Assembly: GCA_964424115.1 (NCBI GenBank)
Contig: CAYRHN010000016.1
Coordinates: 32,503-96,502 of the forward strand
Reading direction: 5' to 3'
Source of the DNA: CAYRHN01 sp964424115
Lineage (GTDB): Bacteria; Chloroflexota; Anaerolineae; Anaerolineales; Anaerolineaceae
DNA length: 64,000 nt
This document shows, one piece after another, positions 58,162-64,000 of the stretch. The notes below the pieces were generated by a model. It worked only from the letters and a program-made list of their open reading frames with translations, was not told the DNA's origin and did not search any database. The position numbers and the translations under genes are program-made. How positions within the stretch are numbered: the stretch's first letter is position 1; each line of letters begins with the position of its first letter.

Positions 58162-60912
58162 TTATAATCCTCCAAGGAAAGATTGACGAAATTTAATTGC
58201 CGATTCTGCCGAGAATTCCCCCGGATAACAATGCGCTAAAACACAATACGCAGCATGAATATCTTTGGCACAACCTATTGGAACCACTGCCGCTCTGCAA
58301 GACTCTGCTAAAAGGTTCCATGCCATAACTTCATCCCCAGCCTGCAAATGAATTTGAAAGTTTGAATATGCTTTAGCGAATGTCTGGCTAAACCCAGGAT
58401 TAAAGATCAAGTTTGAAATTTTATCCCGGTAATTGCATTGCTTAAGACAAAACTGACAGGTGGGATAGGGTAGAAAAATGTTCGCGTATTTGGCATGGAA
58501 CTCCATCATGCCATCATGGACATCATCATCGCTTAGACTCTCTGGTAGATTGTTTTGAGTCCGGTAATTGTGGATTGCCGCAAAATTGGGCCGCTCATAG
58601 CCCTCTAGAAAAACAGCTGCCTGACCTGATGCCAGTTTTATAAGATAGGTCTGCTGTTCTTCTTCCATATTCATGGTCGCGCCAACCGATCTGCGATCAT
58701 CTTCTCCTGGTAATCGATGAATGATCTTTATATTGGTGTTCTTTAGTGCATCTTCTGCTAAACGAGAAGGTATTTGTTCGGCCACAATAAAACCCTCCCC
58801 ATAAGCCCTTACTTCTGATAAGGCTGCGCTCACCATTCCTACTGCAACTGCTGCGGTATCCGCCTGACTTTCTGGATTTCCAACATGCGAGGTGGCGCTC
58901 ATAACACGATGAGCCTCTTCGATCAAGGTAACATGTTGTAGATTGGCGTTTTTACGGTTAACTCTGCAATACTCCCTCACCGCGGTCAGGATGAACAACA
59001 TCATAAGTGCTTTTTCTTCATCGTTCAATGATTCAAGTTCTAAAATTACCGGGTGATTCATAAGGATTTCAACTGGTATGGATTTTCGAGTATTCAGCAT
59101 TCGTCCTTTGCTACCACGCAAAAAAGTTCCAATGCGGCTGGCAGCAGCTGCGCGAATATCTTGTGTGGTTTTTTCACTCCAGCCCCGAGATTCAGCGACC
59201 TTGATGATTTCTGTATAAAGTTCACCAATAGTGGGCATAATCTTAGTTTCGTTCTTTGCTCCACGATCTGTTAAATTCCAACCTCTTGCATTATATACAT
59301 TATGAAGGCTTTCCTCAATAAGAGATGGAAGGACTCCGAATGTTGGTAAAGCCGCTTGGAAACAAGCTCTTAGGTTAGAAATGTGGGTTTCGACTCTTAC
59401 ACCCGGAAATATTTCCAGCGGATTTAAGCGAAATGGTGAAATACTTTCATCACCTAATGTGAAAACCAGCAACTGGCTCTTAATTGGCGACTCAAGCAGG
59501 GTTCGGTACTCTGATTTTGCAGGCTCAATCACCAAAAATGGTATCTTCTTCTGATAAAGTTCAGCAAGGATCTGAAAACACGTAGTTGTCTTCCCACTCC
59601 CGTTCGTTCCGGCAACTAAAGTATGTCTACTTAAATTATTGACCGGAAAGTTGATGTTTCCTCCATGGTTCAGAAACTTTCCCAGGAATAATTCGTCTTG
59701 TTGGGTTTCAGTAAAAGCTAAACCTGTTTCATGCCCTGGAACTACCTGGCGTGTAATTATGCCAGGAATCCCTCCCCTAATGGCAATTGGGAAGCGGAAT
59801 AATGCACTTGCAGTTTTTGCATCCACTAAATAGGGTAAACGTTCTTGTCCCTCTCTGGCTTCTCGTTTTCCCCATGGGTTCAAATCCAGAGATGACAGTG
59901 TTAATCTAGCAGTATTATACTCTTGCTCATTGGAAGGAAGCACCAATTGAGCACCTGTTGGAATTTGACCGGGATTAATATTTTCACCTCCACCTTCGGA
60001 GATTTCGGTGATTAGATTTTGTGCAAGATTGCGTGCAACATATGGATCAGGAGCAACAGCTTGAGCAACAATTAAGAATGGAGATCGGAAGCGTTGCAAA
60101 TAATCATTGTAAATTCTAGCAACATTGTCGGCTATGGGATCATGCCATTCAAATTGACCAGATAAGCCATCATAATTTTCGTGAGCCAGACTTGCAGCGA
60201 GTTGTGCTTTACGCGCAAATGAATAACTCTCACTGTCGTATAAAGAAGTATTTTGCAGATGAATATTAATCAGGCAAGGAACCGATTGACTACTAAGAGT
60301 ATGGAATAAATTTATCCATGTCTTTTGTGAAGACAAAGCATATGGATAAACCACATATGCTTCTCCTCGGATCATCTGCTGGATATTCTCTTGTTGCCTA
60401 ATTTCTGCAATATAGCCTTTTTGAATTGGATCTAGATAATGCTTAAGGGAATCGACATCCAAAAACGGTTCAACTGGAAAATCATAACTTTTAAATAAGA
60501 GAGCCACATCCTGAAATGTATTGCGGACAATCTCTTCACTTTGTTGTTCTGGAGATAAACCAGCGCCAAGCACAATGATTTCAATTTGCTTCTTGCTAGG
60601 ATTCCAGAAATAGCGCAATGAAAAACTTGATGTTCGCCATTTACCTAGTGCAGATATTAGACTTATCTGTCGATTCGACATTTCAACAAGGCGTTCTTTT
60701 TCATTAGCCCCAGCTAAATTGGGCGACTTCATCAAATCAGGAAGAAAGGGGATTTTAAAACCAAAGATAGCCCTTGATAAGGGCACAAGCTTATACTTTG
60801 CCTGGTAATATTGCTTTTCCCCCTTGGGAATCAAAATTAATTGGTCGCCTTGTGAAATGGCCCATTCGGGTTCGGAAATAAAACAGGGCGAAGTCTTGGA
60901 AAGGGCTGGCAT
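58162..60912 (-). CDS. HerA/DUF87-family ATPase
   Basis: 916 residues. N-terminal ~400 residues of unknown fold, with no membrane helix. Walker A HTLVAGTNGSGKTTTCF near residue 431, then VIEPAKSEYRTLLES. Walker B VTLIEEAHRVMS near residue 657 (HerA-type EEAH). TEQIPSRLAEDALKNTN-like motor segment follows (VAEQIPSRLAEDA). The C-terminus has a CQFCLKQC cysteine group near residue 820. HerA/VirB4/FtsK-class motors move DNA or protein; partner nuclease NurA is absent. Coupled to a zinc-ribbon membrane protein (2 bp upstream) and the HEGTH protein (3 bp downstream). Confidence 0.88.
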   Translation of the reverse strand: MPALSKTSPCFISEPEWAISQGDQLILIPKGEKQYYQAKYKLVPLSRAIFGFKIPFLPDLMKSPNLAGANEKERLVEMSNRQISLISALGKWRTSSFSLRYFWNPSKKQIEIIVLGAGLSPEQQSEEIVRNTFQDVALLFKSYDFPVEPFLDVDSLKHYLDPIQKGYIAEIRQQENIQQMIRGEAYVVYPYALSSQKTWINLFHTLSSQSVPCLINIHLQNTSLYDSESYSFARKAQLAASLAHENYDGLSGQFEWHDPIADNVARIYNDYLQRFRSPFLIVAQAVAPDPYVARNLAQNLITEISEGGGENINPGQIPTGAQLVLPSNEQEYNTARLTLSSLDLNPWGKREAREGQERLPYLVDAKTASALFRFPIAIRGGIPGIITRQVVPGHETGLAFTETQQDELFLGKFLNHGGNINFPVNNLSRHTLVAGTNGSGKTTTCFQILAELYQKKIPFLVIEPAKSEYRTLLESPIKSQLLVFTLGDESISPFRLNPLEIFPGVRVETHISNLRACFQAALPTFGVLPSLIEESLHNVYNARGWNLTDRGAKNETKIMPTIGELYTEIIKVAESRGWSEKTTQDIRAAAASRIGTFLRGSKGRMLNTRKSIPVEILMNHPVILELESLNDEEKALMMLFILTAVREYCRVNRKNANLQHVTLIEEAHRVMSATSHVGNPESQADTAAVAVGMVSAALSEVRAYGEGFIVAEQIPSRLAEDALKNTNIKIIHRLPGEDDRRSVGATMNMEEEQQTYLIKLASGQAAVFLEGYERPNFAAIHNYRTQNNLPESLSDDDVHDGMMEFHAKYANIFLPYPTCQFCLKQCNYRDKISNLIFNPGFSQTFAKAYSNFQIHLQAGDEVMAWNLLAESCRAAVVPIGCAKDIHAAYCVLAHCYPGEFSAESAIKFRQSFLGGL

Positions 60913-60914
60913 AA

Positions 60915-61727
60915 TTAAATCACCCTTTTATCTTTATTTCCTTCATCGGACATATTTTGAATAAATGACTTAGAAATGCCAGCTAGATCAATGGCTTCTT
61001 CCAAGGCTGCTCGAACAGATAGTTGAAATGCTTGATTATCTTGCAGTTGAAAGCCTTCAAGTTCTGTATTTCGCACATTAGGAGAAAATATTTTGGCAAA
61101 CACATAATAAATCCAATAAAGAACACCCAGTCCGTAAAACAATACCCCCACACAGCCCAAGAATTTATCAAATTTTCTGGGCACAGTCGAGGGAACAGCA
61201 TAATTTCTCCATTCAATATATAAATCAGAACCAGAAGGCGAAAAGCGAACCGCCATTGTAGATATTGCTTCGGATCCCAACCCCTTTTCAATAAAGTAAA
61301 AATCTCTACGATCTTCCTTGCCGCTATCAGTTCTGATGGATATGCTCCCATCAAATAACTCGACTCCTTCAATATTCCTATCAAGTAACTGCTTAAAAAA
61401 CCGCGCAGCCAATTCTTCCCTGCGTGCCCCCATTCCACGAATAAGGACTACTCGACTGCCAAAAAACAATCCTAACGTGCCATTTTCCGGTACGGGTTTG
61501 AATTCAGGTAATAATGGAATAGGTGCAATATTTTTGGGTGGATCTTTTGAAACCTGAGGAACCTTTGGCTCTGTTTTTGGATCTTGAGACTCCTCTGGCT
61601 TCTGATCCACTCCCATTGCAGCTCGAATTGGGCCCAATGGTTTACCGCATTTCATACAATTCTCTTGCATGAAAGGGTTTACATTCCCACAATACGGGCA
61701 ACCTATGGTTTCTGGCAACTGCTCCAT
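60915..61727 (-). CDS. Zinc-ribbon membrane protein, island paralogue 1
   Basis: 270 residues. Zinc ribbon CPYCGNVNPFMQENCMKCG (about residues 10-28), Pro/Lys linker, soluble domain with VVLIRGMGARREELAARFFK and YFIEKGLGSEAISTMAVRFS, then LYIEWRNYAVPSTVPRKF, one or two transmembrane helices (CVGVLFYGLGVLYWIYYV) and a C-terminal FQLQDNQAFQLSVRAALEEA. Two paralogues follow in the island. Ends 2 bp before the ATPase gene, the tightest partner of the motor. No known family. Confidence 0.75.
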   Translation of the reverse strand: MEQLPETIGCPYCGNVNPFMQENCMKCGKPLGPIRAAMGVDQKPEESQDPKTEPKVPQVSKDPPKNIAPIPLLPEFKPVPENGTLGLFFGSRVVLIRGMGARREELAARFFKQLLDRNIEGVELFDGSISIRTDSGKEDRRDFYFIEKGLGSEAISTMAVRFSPSGSDLYIEWRNYAVPSTVPRKFDKFLGCVGVLFYGLGVLYWIYYVFAKIFSPNVRNTELEGFQLQDNQAFQLSVRAALEEAIDLAGISKSFIQNMSDEGNKDKRVI

Positions 61728-61813
61728 ATATGCTACATGCTCCTATTCTGATGATAATCTGGTCAATATAAATAATCTATGAACGATTGGATTGCCGTGA
61801 TCCGTAAAAAGGA

Positions 61814-62605
61814 TTAGATAACTCTTTTATCCTTATTATCCTCTTCTGATACATTTTGAATGAATGATTTGGAGATGCCAGCAAGATCGATGGATTCTTC
61901 CAAAGCAGCTCGTACAGATAATTGGAAAGCTTGGTTATCTTGATATTGAAAACCTTCAAGATCGGCTTTTCTACCCGTCGGCGGATCATTCTTGTGCTTA
62001 TCCCACCAATACAGATAATAAAATCCGGGCAAAATATAAAAACAAAACGCGATAATACATAATACAATGTCAAATTTCCTTGGGGCGAGGGATGGTAATG
62101 TATAATTTCGCCACTCAACAAACAAGTCGGTGCCAACCGGGGCAATTTGTACTGCCATAATACTCAAAGCACCTTCACCTAGATCGCGTTCAGCAAAATA
62201 ATACTTACGCGTATCCTCTCTATTATCTTCTAATTTGATAGCAAGAGATCCCAAACTCAACTTTAGGTTCTGAATATTCCGATCAGCTAATTGCTTAAAG
62301 AAACGAGAAGCAATTTCTAAGGAACGTTCCCCCATGCCTCTAATAAGGAAGGCGTTCTTATTAATAAATTTACCAATGTTTTCCCCATTTTGACGAGGGG
62401 ATAATTCAGGCATTGGAGGAGAAGGCTCAACTGGCTTTGCTGCTTCCTCAGGTATCTCTTGTTTGTCCGGCTGTGAACCAAAGCCCATCGCTTCTCGGAT
62501 GGCAACCAAGGATTTATTGCACTTAAAACATTTCTCTTGGGTAAATGAGTTTACGTTACCGCAAAACGGACAAATCAAAGTCTCAGGCTGCTTTTCCATA
62601 TCCAT
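61814..62605 (-). CDS. Zinc-ribbon membrane protein, island paralogue 2
   Basis: 263 residues, same layout as paralogue 1: CPFCGNVNSFTQEKCFKCN, AFLIRGMGERSLEIASRFFK, DLFVEWRNYTLPSLAPRKFD, a hydrophobic segment (VLCIIAFCFYILPGFYYLYW), and YQDNQAFQLSVRAALEESID. Its C-terminus, LAGISKSFIQNVSEEDNKDK, is nearly the same as that of paralogue 1. 86 bp upstream of paralogue 1; first gene of the minus-strand island operon. Confidence 0.75.
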   Translation of the reverse strand: MDMEKQPETLICPFCGNVNSFTQEKCFKCNKSLVAIREAMGFGSQPDKQEIPEEAAKPVEPSPPMPELSPRQNGENIGKFINKNAFLIRGMGERSLEIASRFFKQLADRNIQNLKLSLGSLAIKLEDNREDTRKYYFAERDLGEGALSIMAVQIAPVGTDLFVEWRNYTLPSLAPRKFDIVLCIIAFCFYILPGFYYLYWWDKHKNDPPTGRKADLEGFQYQDNQAFQLSVRAALEESIDLAGISKSFIQNVSEEDNKDKRVI

Positions 62606-62970
62606 CCTTCCCTAAGGCATTGTTATTAACTGCAGACCTCAATTGGTTTTAGAATTTACTAACCCCGCTTGAGGTAAAAACCATACAATTAAAGACTTGC
62701 TTAAATTATATATGCCACAATCAGAAAGGCAAGTATATTTACTCCCTTAAAATTTATGGGAATTGCCTTAATTTTCTGGCAAGCATCCAAAACTAGAACT
62801 AAACAAGAAATGATAGACACACTAATCCCTAAGTGATGCCTCAAGGAAAAGTAAACCGCTCATGTGCAATCTTAAATTTGTCAAAGATTAATGCGTTTAA
62901 ATTACTTGTTTTATTTCTCAATAAGATATATGATTTTAATATCATACCTATTAAAGAAGGGGATCGTTCT
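62606..62970. other. Divergent AT-rich intergenic region of the island
   Basis: 365 bp between divergent paralogues 2 and 3. Contains TTGCTTAAATTATATATG (about 62697-62714), a possible promoter core, but spacing is not convincing. An in-frame ATG at 62833 lies upstream of paralogue 3 but has no ribosome-binding site or conserved sequence, so I do not use it. Confidence 0.45.
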
Positions 62971-63783
62971 ATGGAAAATCAGCCAATGCAAACCATAACA
63001 TGTCCAAGATGTTCAAACATCAACCCAACAATTGTAGATCAATGTGTAAAATGCGGGTTAGATTTAAGCATGATCAAAGGATTATTAGCTGGAACCGGAC
63101 CTTTACAGCCGATTCCTCCTGTTGAGGTCAATTTAAGGAAGCAAGCCCCTCCTGTCCCAATCCTGCCTTCCATTGGTAAAGATGATCTCGGGAAGTATAT
63201 TGAGGGGCGTTTGCTGCTCATCCGAGGAATGGCGTCCAGGAAAGCAGATATGATAGGATTCTTCTTCACTCAACTTCATCAACATTCAATCCCGGAAATT
63301 GAAGCAAGTCAGGGTGATTTGGAGATTGATAAGAAAAGAAGATTTTATTATTTTATACAACGATATTTAGAAGAAAAGAAAAAAAGATCTGTACTTAAAA
63401 AAATGTTTACAGGACAAGCTGTAATTGGTCCCCTTGCAAAAAGTGATGATGAGGTTCGCGCCAGGGCTACAATGGCAATTGCAATTTTTGAAGCAGGAAA
63501 CGACCTAATGGTGGAGTGGAGAAACTATGTTCGCACTTCAGTAACATGGGCAGGCACAGTAGCTACCTTAGGGGCTGCGGTCGCGACATATGGGACATCA
63601 TTGTTGTCAAAAGAAGGTCGTGATTCAAGAGATGCTTCTACGTTGGGCTTTCAAGACCAAGATAACCTGGTATTACAATTAGGTGTGAGAGCTGCGTTAG
63701 AAGAAGCAGTGGATCAATGCCAGATTTCCCATAATATTATTCAAAGCATTGGGGGCCGTTCAAACGACCAGCGTCTTATATAA
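62971..63783 (+). CDS. Zinc-ribbon protein, island paralogue 3 (divergent)
   Basis: I start at the ATG at 62971 with GAAGGGGA upstream. 270 residues: CPRCSNINPTIVDQCVKCG, LLLIRGMASRKADMIGFFFT, a basic insertion (RYLEEKKKRSVLKKMFTGQA) absent in the others, DLMVEWRNYVRTSVTWAG, a glycine/alanine-rich hydrophobic stretch, and FQDQDNLVLQLGVRAALEEA. It is the most divergent of the three and is transcribed in the opposite direction, with its own terminator. Confidence 0.75.
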   Translation: MENQPMQTITCPRCSNINPTIVDQCVKCGLDLSMIKGLLAGTGPLQPIPPVEVNLRKQAPPVPILPSIGKDDLGKYIEGRLLLIRGMASRKADMIGFFFTQLHQHSIPEIEASQGDLEIDKKRRFYYFIQRYLEEKKKRSVLKKMFTGQAVIGPLAKSDDEVRARATMAIAIFEAGNDLMVEWRNYVRTSVTWAGTVATLGAAVATYGTSLLSKEGRDSRDASTLGFQDQDNLVLQLGVRAALEEAVDQCQISHNIIQSIGGRSNDQRLI

Positions 63784-63800
63784 AATACTATAGTTTTTTC

Positions 63801-63848
63801 AACAGAAACGCAGAAAAGTGTTTTGGGCTTTTCTGCGTTTCTGTTTCA
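63801..63848 (+). terminator. Terminator after paralogue 3
   Basis: Perfect 18-bp stem AACAGAAACGCAGAAAAG/CTTTTCTGCGTTTCTGTT with a 9-nt loop. A short T stretch follows. From 63849 to the window end I see only AT-rich sequence with no supported gene. Confidence 0.88.
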
Positions 63849-64000
63849 TAACATAAGGTTTCTTGATAATACATGTTTTACCCCTATCGAATATCCCTTT
63901 TTTGATATTTCTTAGATAAATTATTGAATGATTCTCTCTTATTATAGTTGGTGTAACATTGTTTCTGTAAAATGCTGAACCTTAACAAAAATGGTGAGTC

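Noticed and set aside
62833..62970. Longer N-terminus for zinc-ribbon paralogue 3
   Set aside because: The extra 46 residues have no counterpart in the paralogues, and the ribosome-binding site is at the inner ATG (62971).
1..64000. tRNA, rRNA, transposase, integrase or replication origin
   Set aside because: I scanned for characteristic sequences and genes and found none I could support.

Overview
The window looks like chromosome from a GC-rich, probably anaerobic or facultative bacterium. A member of the Chloroflexota (Anaerolineae-like) is my best inference, from the mix of a translin-like protein, a DUF3467 protein, many zinc-ribbon membrane proteins and abundant consensus TATAAT boxes; there is no rRNA or tRNA to confirm it. 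From about 54.7 kb to the end the base composition becomes clearly AT-rich, and this part reads as an acquired island.

Layout. 1-5.8 kb: a minus-strand operon headed by a close FadR relative, with an alkyl-DHAP-synthase-like flavoprotein, glycerol-3-phosphate dehydrogenase and an FGGY kinase cut by the window edge; a GxxExxY gene with short repeats lies inside it. 5.8-9.9 kb: a peptidase S51-like/DUF559 fusion joined through a repeat-derived linker, then MurJ and a WD40 lipoprotein. 10-13.7 kb: a PqqD protein, an HprK-like kinase, a family-5 nucleotidyltransferase and two exported proteins with the same 46-residue leader. 13.8-19.3 kb: information-processing genes (SSB, DUF3467, translin-like, a membrane Cas4-like nuclease split by an in-frame TGA, NAD kinase, RecN). 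20.4-33.6 kb: a catabolic region with a uracil-type NCS2 permease, a three-subunit molybdenum hydroxylase, FdrA/DUF1116/DUF2877 (AllFGH, oxamate carbamoyltransferase family), a cyclase-family hydrolase, and a thiolase-like/DUF35 pair in which the thiolase lacks its nucleophilic cysteine.

33.6-42.2 kb: zinc-ribbon membrane proteins, a geranylgeranyl-reductase-like flavoprotein, cyclopropane synthase, an rRNA methyltransferase, a ChlI/ChlD chelatase gene that needs a -1 frameshift at an A7 run to give the full ChlD-type protein, a phosphoribosyltransferase and a PIG-L deacetylase. 42.5-48 kb: a BNR-repeat lipoprotein, a five-haem lipoprotein and a DegT aminotransferase. 48.2-54.6 kb: a PH-domain membrane protein and a TetR-controlled drug-type ABC exporter (permease, HlyD adaptor, two ATPases).

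55-63.8 kb: an AT-rich cluster around a HerA/DUF87 ATPase tightly coupled to a zinc-ribbon membrane protein and an HEGTH putative metallopeptidase, with two further zinc-ribbon paralogues, a WG-repeat protein and small unknowns. No CRISPR array, transposase or integrase was seen. The best candidates for undescribed biology are the PqqD/HprK/nucleotidyltransferase cassette and the HerA island; the ChlD frameshift, the split Cas4-like gene and the heterocycle catabolic region are also noteworthy.
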